Positions 9,022 through 18,217 of a DNA stretch of 64,000 nt are shown one piece after another (the stretch's first letter is position 1; every line of letters begins with the position of its first letter). The stretch is from assembly GCA_015062605.1 (NCBI GenBank), contig SUUI01000005.1, forward strand, positions 39,625-103,624, written 5' to 3'. The DNA is from Eggerthellaceae bacterium (lineage in GTDB: Bacteria; Actinomycetota; Coriobacteriia; Coriobacteriales; Eggerthellaceae). The notes under the pieces are model-generated. The model saw nothing but the letters and a program-made list of their open reading frames with translations, was not told the DNA's origin and made no database searches. The translations under genes and the position numbers were made by a program.

Positions 9022-11430
9022 TTATTCTCGACCCTGACGATTGTAACGTACAACCGCCTGCCCGAATGATATGCATCCGTCATGGGGCGGCAAGTCCCTG
9101 CCAACCGCCACCGTGAAACCTGCTCGGGCAAGTGCGGTAAGAGCGTGCTCGGTAAGATAACGGTTGAGGAACACGCCTCCCGAGAGCACCACGGTACGAA
9201 TGCCATAGAGCATATCTACAAGCTGCGCGCCTTGCACGATGGCATTGACGAACGCATCGTGGAAGCGCCGCGCGATTATCGATACGGGGACACCCGCATA
9301 CGCATCATCAAGCAGCGCCTTGAAAACCCCTGCTGCATCGAAAAGCATGACCGAGGTTTCCTGAGCGGTACTGGAATCGGTAGCGGTGTTCTTCTGGACT
9401 TCGATGGTATAGCGATCGTTATCGTCCGTTTCTTTTGCACAGTCCTCGGATTCGCACATGGCCGCTTCGAGAAGAATCGCAGGCTCCCCTTCATAGGCAG
9501 GGTCTACGCAGATGCCCAAGAGCGCGCTTGCCGCATCGAAGAGACGGCCGACCGAAGACGTATATGGAGTATTCAAGCCACGCTCGATCATCTGATCGAG
9601 CAATGCGGGCATGTCGCCAAGAGAAGAAAGCGCCTTTATCGCAAACGGATGCTCTAACAGATCGAACGCCCATAAAACCCCATACGCCATGCGCAAAGGT
9701 TCGCGGATGCATGCTGCGCCACCAGGCATGGGGACATATGCGAAGTTAGCGAATCGTTCGTAATCTTTATCGTTGGCGAGAAGGATCTCTCCTCCCCAAA
9801 TCGCACCATCGGGACCATACCCTGTGCCATCGAACGCGATGCCGCATACGGGATCTTTAATACCGTGCTCACCGAGTACGCTCGCGATATGCGCGTGATG
9901 GTGCTGCACTAACAAAAGCGGCATGCCCTGTTCATGCGCCCATTTCGTGGAAAGGTACTCGGGATGCAGGTCGCACACCAATTCCTTTGGTTGCACTTGG
10001 AAAAGCGTTTGGAATCGATTCTTCGCCTCAAGCCATGCATCGAACGTTTCGGCATGCTCCAAATCGCCGATGTGCTGCGACACGAACACCTCGCTACCGC
10101 GCACCATGCTGAACGTATTATTCTGCTCGGGCCCCGTGCAGAGAAACTCCGCTCTAGCCGCATCGTCTGGGGCAAGCTTCAAGGGAACGGGACTATAGCC
10201 TCGCGCCCGCCTCACCATCTGTATGGCTTCTTCGCCATCCGCATCGATTACGCGGACGACGGAGTCGTCGTAGCGCGCGCGAATCGGCCGATTGTTTCCT
10301 AAAAAGGCATCCGCAATGCCGCTAAGCGCCTCACGAGCATGGTCATCATCGACCTCAATCGGGGCATCGTGGACATTACCCGATGTCATGACGAGCATTT
10401 GCCCACCTGCTTCTGCGAAATCATGCATGAGCAGATGCTGCAACGGCGTGTAAGGGAGCATGACGCCGAGTTCGGGCAGATGGTCTGCCAAACCTTGGGC
10501 AAACCGTGCGCCGGGAAGCTTGCGCAACAGCACGATAGGATGCTGCGCCCCGCCTAAGACGCGCCTCTCGGCATCATTGATGCGGCAGAACTTCTGTATG
10601 GTTGCAATATCTTCCATCATGACCGCGAAAGGCTTGCCCTCGCGGCGTTTCCGTGCACGCAAGGTCGCTACCGCCGAATCGTTTTCGGCATCGCATACAA
10701 GGTGGAAGCCTCCGAGACCCTTGACTGCCAAGATGCCGCCTTCGAGCAGCAGGTGCACACATCGGGCGATGATCGCATCGCTTTGCTCTCGCGTATGCCC
10801 CCATATGGTCTCTGAATCGATGCCGTCTTCTGCATCCTTGCATATCGACGGATTCTCCCAATACGAAATCGACGGCCCGCATTCGAAGCACGCATCAGGC
10901 TGCGCGTGGAAACGACGGTCCGTCGGGTCGGCATACTCGGCTGCGCACGCTTCACACATCGCAAAGCCTGCCATCGACGTACGCGACCGGTCATAAGGCA
11001 ATTCTTCGATAATCGTGAAACGCGGACCGCAATTCGTGCAGTTGATGAACGGATAGCGATATCGTCGATCGTTCGGGTCGAATAATTCACGTACGCAGTC
11101 ATCGCACGTTGCAAGATCAGGGGATACCAGCGTTACCTTATCAGTTGCCTGCTCGTCGGAGAAGCGTATTGTAAATCCCTCGCAGTCTTCGAGCGGTACT
11201 TCCTTTAAGTCGATCTCTGTTATGCGCGCAGCTTCGGGATGGTTCTGCGCGATCTCCATCACGAATTCGTCGACAAGACGCTCGTCACCTTCCGCATGGA
11301 TATCGACGCCTTCCTTGGAATTGAGGACCCATCCGCTGATAAGATACCTTTTCGCAAGACGGTAGACAAAGGGGCGGAAACCCACCCCCTGCACTATTCC
11401 TTGAACTTGGATGCGAAGCGCGGTTCTCAT
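9022..11430 (-). CDS. hypF: Carbamoyltransferase HypF
   Basis: An 802-residue HypF with the usual order: an N-terminal acylphosphatase domain (QGIVQGVGFRPFVYRLA, residues 9-25), two zinc-finger CxxC pairs (CDDCVRE...CTNCG and CEACAAE...CFECG), a YrdC-like domain (AVKGLGGFHL), and a Kae1-like C-terminal domain (HHHAHIASV, FDGTGYGPDGAIWGGE). It activates carbamoyl phosphate to make the cyanide ligands of the [NiFe] centre, with HypE as partner. Its ATG overlaps the pgi stop codon in an ATGA arrangement, so translation is probably coupled to pgi. Confidence 0.97.
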   Translation of the reverse strand: MRTALRIQVQGIVQGVGFRPFVYRLAKRYLISGWVLNSKEGVDIHAEGDERLVDEFVMEIAQNHPEAARITEIDLKEVPLEDCEGFTIRFSDEQATDKVTLVSPDLATCDDCVRELFDPNDRRYRYPFINCTNCGPRFTIIEELPYDRSRTSMAGFAMCEACAAEYADPTDRRFHAQPDACFECGPSISYWENPSICKDAEDGIDSETIWGHTREQSDAIIARCVHLLLEGGILAVKGLGGFHLVCDAENDSAVATLRARKRREGKPFAVMMEDIATIQKFCRINDAERRVLGGAQHPIVLLRKLPGARFAQGLADHLPELGVMLPYTPLQHLLMHDFAEAGGQMLVMTSGNVHDAPIEVDDDHAREALSGIADAFLGNNRPIRARYDDSVVRVIDADGEEAIQMVRRARGYSPVPLKLAPDDAARAEFLCTGPEQNNTFSMVRGSEVFVSQHIGDLEHAETFDAWLEAKNRFQTLFQVQPKELVCDLHPEYLSTKWAHEQGMPLLLVQHHHAHIASVLGEHGIKDPVCGIAFDGTGYGPDGAIWGGEILLANDKDYERFANFAYVPMPGGAACIREPLRMAYGVLWAFDLLEHPFAIKALSSLGDMPALLDQMIERGLNTPYTSSVGRLFDAASALLGICVDPAYEGEPAILLEAAMCESEDCAKETDDNDRYTIEVQKNTATDSSTAQETSVMLFDAAGVFKALLDDAYAGVPVSIIARRFHDAFVNAIVQGAQLVDMLYGIRTVVLSGGVFLNRYLTEHALTALARAGFTVAVGRDLPPHDGCISFGQAVVRYNRQGRE

Positions 11431-13145
11431 GAACGCTCGAAGGTTATTTCGGTTAGAATCTGCTGGATCAACTGAGAAAGAGCACGCAGGGTCACGCCCG
11501 AATTATCGGGCAGATGCACATGCACGCAGCGACGTCCGCGCTCGGAAAGCGTCAGCAAATCGCCGATGGCTTGGGCTTTCGCGAGACTGCCAAGGCTTTC
11601 CGCCTCTTGCGAAAGCGGGATGTCCTTAAGCTCATCTGCCGACAAAATCAAAAACACGCCCTTGTTGGGTCCGCCCTTATGAAGCTGCCCAGTGGAATGC
11701 AGATAGCGAGGACCGACCTCGAGGCACGAGGCCACACCGCATGCATTCGCAACGCTGTGGCGAATCTCTTCGAGCGCTTCGCGGCGATACTCGCCAGTAA
11801 AGGGAAGAAACGCGTTGAGCGCGAAATAATCCCCTGGTTCGATGCTGGCGAGCAAGGCGGAAAGAGCATCGTGCAGACTTGTGCAGTCCGTAAACTGCTT
11901 CGAGAGGTGAACCTCGACCGTGCCGATTGGAACGTTGCCGATACCGTCCTCGCAGAAATCGCTTTCGGGTTGACCGTCCTTCAGGATTTCGAGGACCTTT
12001 TCTTTCGCAGCGGAGACATCGGGTTGATCGAATGGGCACACCTTCATCAGAAAACCCAGCATGGCGATGGCGTATTCCCACATCACGAAGTGCTCGGAGA
12101 GCTCTTCAACGGAGTCGATGCGGTAATTCAATCGTGGGATATGACGGTCGATGTAGGCAAGGCTCATCTCGAAGTTGTTCTGCTCATCCCACAAATCGTT
12201 CTTCGTCTTGTAGATGATGACGCAGCGGTCGCCTGGATCGCTTGCCAAAAGCAGCGAGTCAACCTCGATGTTCGGAAGGATTCCCTTCCCCTCTTTGCCA
12301 ACGCTCTCGGCAACGAGTTGCTCGATCCAAAGCCCCAAAACACGTCCGCGCTTCGGTGTAAGGAAGCAGAATTTGTCGCGACCGTTGATGTAGTTACCAT
12401 AGAGGAACGATGCCAAGGCGATTGCAGGGTTGTCGATTGCATCTTCGCTGCACTGTTTCTCGGCAACGACCGCGTGCTTCATGGCATTCTCGATATCGAT
12501 GCCCACCAACGCTGCAGGAAGCAACCCGAAAATGGAAAGAGCAGAGAAGCGGCCGCCCACGGTTGGCTCGCCCAAGAACACCGCGCGCCAGCCTTCTTCT
12601 TTCGCCTGCCTCTCAAGCGCAGAACCCGGATCGGTGATAGCAACCAAATGCTTCACAACTTCATCTGGAGACAGTTTTTGCTCAAATGCTTCACGCACCA
12701 CGCAAAGCATCAGGCGCGGCTCAATGGTGCCACCGCTCTTAGATGAAACGATAACCAATGTTTTCTCAGGAGAAGAAAGGGAAAGGGTCTCGCGCACGCG
12801 CACTGGCGAATCCGAGTCGATGGTGCGGAACTCCACGCGATTGGAATCTATCTTGTTGTATTTGGTGATGGTCATGGGTGCCTGCGTCGAACCGCCTTGT
12901 CCGAGAAGCACGACCGTGTTGATGCCATCTGCAATCACTTCATCAGCAAAATCCTTGATTACTTTGAGGTCGTACGGCGGATTTGTCGCCAAGTCGGCCC
13001 ACCCCATGAAATCGCTCGCGCATTCCTGCGCTTTTTGGGAAAAGGCATAGAGACTCGCGTCCTTCTTATGGATTCGGCTTGCAACCTTTTTCCTTACAAG
13101 GACTTTTGCGCTTGGATGCAGTTCTCCCATCTCGCCAGAGATCAT
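11427..13145 (-). CDS. pgi: Glucose-6-phosphate isomerase
   Basis: A 572-residue phosphoglucose isomerase of the divergent type that resembles the C-terminal half of bifunctional transaldolase/isomerase proteins. Visible signatures are VVLLGQGGSTQAP, SSKSGGTIEP (sugar-phosphate binding), GGRFSALSIFGLLPAALVG and HSTGQLHKGG. It interconverts glucose-6-phosphate and fructose-6-phosphate in the cytoplasm. It precedes and overlaps hypF by four bases, placing a glycolytic gene at the head of a hydrogenase-maturation run. Substrate preference within the family is not shown by sequence alone. Confidence 0.9.
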   Translation of the reverse strand: MISGEMGELHPSAKVLVRKKVASRIHKKDASLYAFSQKAQECASDFMGWADLATNPPYDLKVIKDFADEVIADGINTVVLLGQGGSTQAPMTITKYNKIDSNRVEFRTIDSDSPVRVRETLSLSSPEKTLVIVSSKSGGTIEPRLMLCVVREAFEQKLSPDEVVKHLVAITDPGSALERQAKEEGWRAVFLGEPTVGGRFSALSIFGLLPAALVGIDIENAMKHAVVAEKQCSEDAIDNPAIALASFLYGNYINGRDKFCFLTPKRGRVLGLWIEQLVAESVGKEGKGILPNIEVDSLLLASDPGDRCVIIYKTKNDLWDEQNNFEMSLAYIDRHIPRLNYRIDSVEELSEHFVMWEYAIAMLGFLMKVCPFDQPDVSAAKEKVLEILKDGQPESDFCEDGIGNVPIGTVEVHLSKQFTDCTSLHDALSALLASIEPGDYFALNAFLPFTGEYRREALEEIRHSVANACGVASCLEVGPRYLHSTGQLHKGGPNKGVFLILSADELKDIPLSQEAESLGSLAKAQAIGDLLTLSERGRRCVHVHLPDNSGVTLRALSQLIQQILTEITFERS

Positions 13146-13184
13146 GTGAATACTCCTGCTAGTGAAAATGGATATGCGAATCTA

Positions 13185-13898
13185 TTACAGGCCAAGTGCC
13201 TTCTTGAGTGCGGAGACGCGACGACGAGAAACCGGGATCTTCTCCTCGACGCCGTTGAGCGTGAGCAGAAGCGTTCCACCCGAAACCGATTCGACTTCCT
13301 CGACCATCTGCAAGTTCACCAGATAACCGCGATGCACACGGAAGAACCCATGGCCATCAAGACGCTTCTCGAGCTGGGCTAGGCTCACGGTTGAGAAGTA
13401 GCGGTCTGCATCGGTCTGTAAGTAGGCATAATCATCACGCGCCATAACGAAGCGGATCTTGTCGATGCCTATGAGGATCTTCTTGCCGCCCTTCTCAACG
13501 GGGATTCGCTCGGATTTCTGGGCCTTCGCATGGAGTGATACATGCTCGCGAACGCGGGCGATGGCCTGCGCCAGACGATCGGTCTCGACCGGCTTGACCA
13601 GATAATCGATGGCATTCACCTTGAAGGCGTCTAAAGCGAATTCGCTGTATGCGGTAACGAACACGACGGCTGGCGGGAACTTGAGGTGTTGCAGCGCATC
13701 TGCGAACTGCAAGCCTGTTGCCTCGGGCATGTTCACATCAAGGAACATGACGTCGCATGGGTATTCTTTGAGCTTCTCAATGGCCTCACGGACACTTGCA
13801 GCCTCGGCTACGACTTCGGTCTGTCCAAGCTCATCGAGCAGAAAACGCAATTCAGAACGAGCAGGGGCTTCGTCGTCAACGATAATCGCCTTCAGCAT
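13185..13898 (-). CDS. LytTR-family response regulator
   Basis: A 237-residue regulator. Residues 1-120 are a receiver (KAIIVDDEAPARSE, phospho-acceptor Asp in VMFLDVNMPEATG, conserved Lys in YLVKPVE); residues 135-237 are a LytTR DNA-binding domain (FVMARDDYAYLQTD, FFRVHRGYLVNL). The start at 13898 has GGAGG six bases upstream; ATG at 13901 is an alternative three bases earlier. It is probably phosphorylated by the LytS-like kinase encoded 238 bases upstream, but has its own predicted promoter at 13989-14017. Target genes are unknown; LytTR pairs often control envelope or autolysis genes. Confidence 0.93.
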   Translation of the reverse strand: MLKAIIVDDEAPARSELRFLLDELGQTEVVAEAASVREAIEKLKEYPCDVMFLDVNMPEATGLQFADALQHLKFPPAVVFVTAYSEFALDAFKVNAIDYLVKPVETDRLAQAIARVREHVSLHAKAQKSERIPVEKGGKKILIGIDKIRFVMARDDYAYLQTDADRYFSTVSLAQLEKRLDGHGFFRVHRGYLVNLQMVEEVESVSGGTLLLTLNGVEEKIPVSRRRVSALKKALGL

Positions 13899-13988
13899 CA
13901 TTTTCCTCCGCCTTACACAATCCTTTGTTTCATACGTACGCTTCACGTGGGGCTCCACGTACGAAAAATAGTCTTTCTCGAATCTAGT

Positions 13989-14017
13989 AGTATACCTGAT
14001 TGTTGTGCGGTTTTCGA
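13989..14017 (-). promoter_or_regulatory. Predicted promoter of the LytTR regulator
   Basis: Minus-strand TCGAAA and TATACT are separated by exactly 17 bases, leaving a leader of about 80 bases before the start at 13898. The leader contains the palindrome ACGTGG-GGCT-CCACGT (13945-13960). Confidence 0.45.
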
Positions 14018-14136
14018 GAGTGTTCGGAGTGTTTTTATTTGCGTGTGGGTAACAAACGCATAATGTTAGCGCAACAACGTCTAGAGAAATACGTTGTATC
14101 GCGTATCATTTGGCACTTCGCGAATGCAAGCGAACG

Positions 14137-15495
14137 TTACACGTAGCGCTCGATCTCAACGAGGCTCAAGGACAGCGTCACTTGAGTACCCTCGCCCAGT
14201 TTGCTTTGAACGTCCATTCCGGACTGCGGCCCGAAATAGCCGATGATGCGGTCGTGCACGTTCTTGACAGCGATGCCCATGCCGGTCGATGACTCGGGAT
14301 GCATGATATTAGCGCACGTTTCCTCCGACATGCCGACACCGTTATCGGCCACGCGGATCTTCAAGAACTCCCCTTCGACCCACGCCGAAAGCACGATGGT
14401 GAGCTTGCCTTCGGAAGGCATGGCATGGCGCACCGCGTTTTCGACAAGTGGCTGGATCAGGAATGGAGGTACGAGCATATCTTGCACGCCCTCCTCCTCG
14501 TCGAGGATGAGTTCAAGACGGTCTTCGCCGAAACGCGCCAACTCGAATTGGAAATAGCGCACGGTCTGCTCCGCCTCACGGCTGAGCAGAATGAGCCCAT
14601 CGGAGTCCTCGAGCGTACGGCGATAGAACACGGCGAACTCGCGCAACAAGGTGCGCGCCTTCATGGGATCGGTGCGGATGAGCGAAGCAATCGTGTTAAT
14701 CGTGTTGAACAAGAAATGCGGGTTGATCTGGTTCTGAAGAGCCTTAAGCTCCATGGTCGTCGCCAACTTCGTCTGCTCTTCGAGAGCCTGCGCGGCAATC
14801 TGCGTGGAGATGAGCTGCCCGAGACCTTCGGCGATGGACTTTTGCAGCGAGCTGATCTTGCGCGCCGAGGAATAGTAGAAACGAAGCGAACCGACGCTGT
14901 TATCCGATAAACGAAGGGGGACGAAGACAGCTGCCTTGATGAGACGATTCCCCTTGAATGCCGAGGAGGGCACGTTTTCGATGATGACCATTTCGTCAGC
15001 GGTCTGGAATTTGAGCTCCTCATCGTTTTTAATCGATTTCGCAGCATCACGATTCAACGCAGGGGAATCGCTTGTAAAGCCGAGCATCTTCTCGCTATCG
15101 CAAATGGCAACCGCGACTGCATCGGTCGTAGGAAGCAATAGCTCGCAAATCTTCTGGGCCGCAGCCTCATCGAAACCACCTGTCAAGCACTCGAAGACTT
15201 GACGCGAGAGCCGGAGCATCAAATCGCTTTGATGGGCGCGAATCGACTCAGGATCGAGAAGAAGACGCATGGTCAGCACAGCAGAAAGGACGAAAATCAC
15301 GATCATGGCCGCCAGAAGAGGCACTGAACGATTGACCTCGAATAGCTGCCAAACCACCATGATCGCCGAGATGACCGTGATGATGGCGATCAGGAGCTTG
15401 AAAATGAAAAGCTTATCGTACGCATTGTGGCTCGATTGTGCGGCTTCCTCAACGCGCGTCTCGAACGACGTCGATAATTCTTCTCTCGTTGCCAT
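14137..15495 (-). CDS. LytS/YehU-type sensor histidine kinase
   Basis: A 452-residue kinase. Two membrane segments lie near residues 28-50 and 58-78, then a GAF-like region (about 95-225), a His_kinase domain with the phospho-histidine in QINPHFLFNTINTIASL, and an HATPase with PPFLIQPLVENAVRHAM (N box) and VADNGVGM (G1). It lacks the 5-6 TM LytS sensor domain; the GAF domain is probably the input. It sits 238 bases upstream of its probable partner, the LytTR regulator, and 27 bases after the TauE/SafE gene. The signal is unknown. Confidence 0.92.
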   Translation of the reverse strand: MATREELSTSFETRVEEAAQSSHNAYDKLFIFKLLIAIITVISAIMVVWQLFEVNRSVPLLAAMIVIFVLSAVLTMRLLLDPESIRAHQSDLMLRLSRQVFECLTGGFDEAAAQKICELLLPTTDAVAVAICDSEKMLGFTSDSPALNRDAAKSIKNDEELKFQTADEMVIIENVPSSAFKGNRLIKAAVFVPLRLSDNSVGSLRFYYSSARKISSLQKSIAEGLGQLISTQIAAQALEEQTKLATTMELKALQNQINPHFLFNTINTIASLIRTDPMKARTLLREFAVFYRRTLEDSDGLILLSREAEQTVRYFQFELARFGEDRLELILDEEEGVQDMLVPPFLIQPLVENAVRHAMPSEGKLTIVLSAWVEGEFLKIRVADNGVGMSEETCANIMHPESSTGMGIAVKNVHDRIIGYFGPQSGMDVQSKLGEGTQVTLSLSLVEIERYV

Positions 15496-15522
15496 CGTTT
15501 TCTCTCCCTGCCTCGTTAGCGC

Positions 15523-16356
15523 CTAGAAAGCTACGAACTCGTTTATTACCAGGATGCACGCAACGATAATCAACATCACACCGAAAAGCAAACGCAAACC
15601 CCGGTCGGAAAAGCGAGAACAGAGTTTGGAGCCGATTATCGCACCAGGTATGGTGCCGATGCACATCGCGACTGCAATGAGATATTGCACATTGCCAAGG
15701 ATGATATGCTCGATGACACCCGGAATCGCAAGGATGGCGATACCCACAAGCGATGTTCCCGAGGCCTGATGCATGGAAACACCAAGTACGGCGACCATGA
15801 GCGGCACCATGATGAAACCGCCGCCGACGCCGATAAAACCTGCGACAAGCCCGGCGATAAGACCGATGGCAACGCCGAAAAGGCATTTTTTCGGCGTAGG
15901 ACGATCAGCGAAAGCCTCCGTCTTCGTTTCATCGGATTTGCCACTCTTTTCTTTCCCGTCGACGACTTGAGGTTTCCTGTATTGCTTGATAGCACCACGC
16001 AACATGTTGAATGCCGAATAGCCGATGACGACCGCTGCTACGCACATCACCACAACCGATGGGGCAATCGTTGCCAGATACGCACCGATCGCCGAGGTGC
16101 ATGCACCCCCAACACCCATTGAGACACCGAGCCATACGATACACGTTTTCTCTCGGATATGGGAAAGCGCGCCTGTTATGGCAGTCGGGATAATGACGAG
16201 CAGCGACGTCGCCGTCGTCGATACGGCAGTAAGACCGAGCGCAAGACGAAACGTGGGAATCGTCAACATGCCGCCACCGATACCCAAAAGCCCGCTCAGC
16301 ACACCGAGAACGAAGCCGGTGGCTACGAGAATAACGAACAGGCCTACGCTTTCCAT
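15523..16356 (-). CDS. TauE/SafE-family membrane permease
   Basis: A 277-residue, hydrophobic protein with about eight membrane helices and the family's duplicated motif: GVLSGLLGIGGGMLTIP near residue 20 and GLVAGFIGVGGGFIMVPLM near 175. The family exports sulfite, sulfoacetate or related small organosulfur anions, but members are substrate-diverse. The central loop (about residues 125-155) is charged. It follows rsgA after an 82-base gap that contains a hairpin and precedes the histidine kinase gene by 27 bases, so a shared transcript with the kinase is possible. Confidence 0.88.
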   Translation of the reverse strand: MESVGLFVILVATGFVLGVLSGLLGIGGGMLTIPTFRLALGLTAVSTTATSLLVIIPTAITGALSHIREKTCIVWLGVSMGVGGACTSAIGAYLATIAPSVVVMCVAAVVIGYSAFNMLRGAIKQYRKPQVVDGKEKSGKSDETKTEAFADRPTPKKCLFGVAIGLIAGLVAGFIGVGGGFIMVPLMVAVLGVSMHQASGTSLVGIAILAIPGVIEHIILGNVQYLIAVAMCIGTIPGAIIGSKLCSRFSDRGLRLLFGVMLIIVACILVINEFVAF

Positions 16357-16384
16357 GCTTTTAATCCTAGATGCTAACTATTAA

Positions 16385-16406
16385 GCTGCCGAATCATATC
16401 GGCAGC
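16385..16406 (-). terminator. Hairpin terminator after rsgA
   Basis: Perfect 8-bp stem GCTGCCGA/TCGGCAGC with a 6-base loop, followed on the minus strand by TTAATAGTT; it separates rsgA from the TauE/SafE gene. Confidence 0.5.
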
Positions 16407-16438
16407 CAGGGGGAAACAGTAGAAACCATTATCGTCTT

Positions 16439-17455
16439 TCAGCGATGTTTTTTAAAGTGGCGGGAACGATCCTTCGCCTTCCAGCGGGCTTCCTCGCGTT
16501 TTTGCTGAACCTTTGCCGTTTCGTCCATCAGTGCTCGATACGAGGAGAAGCGCTCTTCGCTGATGCGGCCATCCTCGATTGCTGCGCGCACGGCGCAACC
16601 GGGCTCTTTTTCATGGCGGCAATCATCGAAACGGCATTCCTGCGCTATTTCCTCTATATCGGCGAAAGCCGCTTGAATGCCGGCTTGGGCGTCCCACATG
16701 CCAAGTCCGCGAACACCCGGCATGTCCATGACGCGGCCTCCGCTTGGAATTTCGACGATCTGGCGGCTGACCGTGGTATGCCGGCCCTTTCCATCGCTTT
16801 CCCTCACTTCGCCGATCTGCTGCACGTTTCGGCCGACAAGCAAGTTGATAAGGCTCGATTTGCCCACACCGCTACGACCGATGAGAACGGCGCACTTGTC
16901 AGGAGCGAGCAATGCCCGGACCTGCGCTAAGCCTTCCTCGTCATCTTGGGCGACGACGATGACCGGCACGGTGCGCTCTATGCGGCAGCTCACCTGTTCG
17001 CGGATGCGCTCCACCGTTTCCACGTCCGCAGCCAAATCCGCTTTCGTAAGGATGACCGCGATGTCGGCGCCAGTCTCGTATGCGAGCACGAGCTCGCGTT
17101 CAAGCCGTTTGATATTGACTTGCGAAAGCGGCTGGGCAATCAATATGAGATCGAAATTCGCTGCAAGCACCTGCGGTACCGTACGTTCCGTCGGATCCTT
17201 GCGAACAAGCTCGCGGGATCGCGGCTCGATAGCGGAGATGATCGCCTTATCGTGACCCTCGGGCCACGAAAGCTGCACGATGTCTCCTACGACAGCACGC
17301 TGTTGGCCGCCTTTCTGCAATTCGGTCGCATGCTCGCATCGGACCTCCTTGCCGTCATCAAGGCGTACGAGGGGAAACCCCCTATCGAGCTTCACGACCT
17401 CAGCGCGAATCAAATCGGATGATGCTTCCATAGATTGCTCGAACGAGCCAGACAT
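16439..17455 (-). CDS. rsgA: Small-ribosomal-subunit assembly GTPase RsgA
   Basis: A 338-residue circularly permuted GTPase: OB fold (about 15-85), G4 LTKADL, G1 GRSGVGKSSLINLL, G3 DMPGVRGLG, then the zinc-binding tail with CRFDDCRHEKEPGC. In the family it helps mature the 30S subunit and hydrolyses GTP when bound to it. It is last in the trkH operon, starting three bases after the preceding stop. The C-terminus is rich in Lys/Arg, consistent with RNA contact. Confidence 0.95.
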   Translation of the reverse strand: MSGSFEQSMEASSDLIRAEVVKLDRGFPLVRLDDGKEVRCEHATELQKGGQQRAVVGDIVQLSWPEGHDKAIISAIEPRSRELVRKDPTERTVPQVLAANFDLILIAQPLSQVNIKRLERELVLAYETGADIAVILTKADLAADVETVERIREQVSCRIERTVPVIVVAQDDEEGLAQVRALLAPDKCAVLIGRSGVGKSSLINLLVGRNVQQIGEVRESDGKGRHTTVSRQIVEIPSGGRVMDMPGVRGLGMWDAQAGIQAAFADIEEIAQECRFDDCRHEKEPGCAVRAAIEDGRISEERFSSYRALMDETAKVQQKREEARWKAKDRSRHFKKHR

Positions 17456-17458
17456 GCG

Positions 17459-18217
17459 TTAGCGTTCCTTCTCGCGCAAGCGACGATACACCAAAACAAG
17501 AGCGCCGGCACAGGCAAGCACGATGATGCCGGGCAAGAACGATGCAAACTCCAAAGTGTCGTCCATAGTCACACCCGGCTGAACGACGCTCACATAGTCA
17601 GCATGGATGTCGCTGATGCCTTGGTGCTCGCTGCAAGCCAGATGATAAACACCGCGCACTTGGAGCATTGTTCCTCGCGTCTTGTATTTACCATAGGTAT
17701 CGATCATCTGGGCGGATTCAGCTGTCATATAGACTGCAATCACCTCGTCGAGCTCGGTGGTGGGTGCATCAAGCGTAATCCAGCAGTGCGTCAGATCAGC
17801 CGTTTCAAAGATGCGGTCGCCGACTACTTCGCCAAGCACCTGCACGATTTGATTGTCGTAATAGCTATCCGCAGCAGCAAGGTCCACAATCGATATATCG
17901 TAGATGAACGAACTGTCAGGCAACTGTTGCGTGTTGACCCGGTTCGCTTCGCTTTCCAAAAGCGCCGCTTCCTGCGATTCCTCGGCACCACCCTTGGTAA
18001 CGTCTTGGGTCTTGCCGGAAAGCGCATTCCCTGATTCGATAGTGCCGCCCTCTCCGTTTTCGACCGATGAACCGTTCGCGTAAGGCCGCTCTTCAATTGG
18101 CTTTACCTCAGCCGCTTCGTCAGCGGCATAGGCGAAAAGCATCCCCGAACGATCAAGGAGCATGCCAGAGCAAGCGCAGGCAACCACGAGAAGGATGGTG
18201 AAGAGAACCCGTCTCAT
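17459..18217 (-). CDS. Exported, C-terminally anchored protein of unknown function
   Basis: A 252-residue protein with an N-terminal signal or anchor segment (FTILLVVACACSGMLL), an acidic, Gly/Glu-rich low-complexity stretch (about 33-95), a compact domain (about 105-215) with a pattern like an OB fold (YYDNQIVQVLGEVVGDRI, CWITLDAP, GVYHLAC), and a C-terminal membrane helix (LPGIIVLACAGALVLVY) ending in a basic tail. The topology suggests an extracytoplasmic domain held by the last helix. Its start overlaps the trkH stop by four bases (ATGA) and rsgA follows after three bases. I do not recognise the family; a role with the K+ channel is suggested only by position. Confidence 0.7.
   Translation of the reverse strand: MRRVLFTILLVVACACSGMLLDRSGMLFAYAADEAAEVKPIEERPYANGSSVENGEGGTIESGNALSGKTQDVTKGGAEESQEAALLESEANRVNTQQLPDSSFIYDISIVDLAAADSYYDNQIVQVLGEVVGDRIFETADLTHCWITLDAPTTELDEVIAVYMTAESAQMIDTYGKYKTRGTMLQVRGVYHLACSEHQGISDIHADYVSVVQPGVTMDDTLEFASFLPGIIVLACAGALVLVYRRLREKER

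Noticed and set aside
11514..12746. 410-residue plus-strand frame opposite pgi
   Set aside because: Antisense shadow of the recognisable pgi gene; the translation has no family signature.
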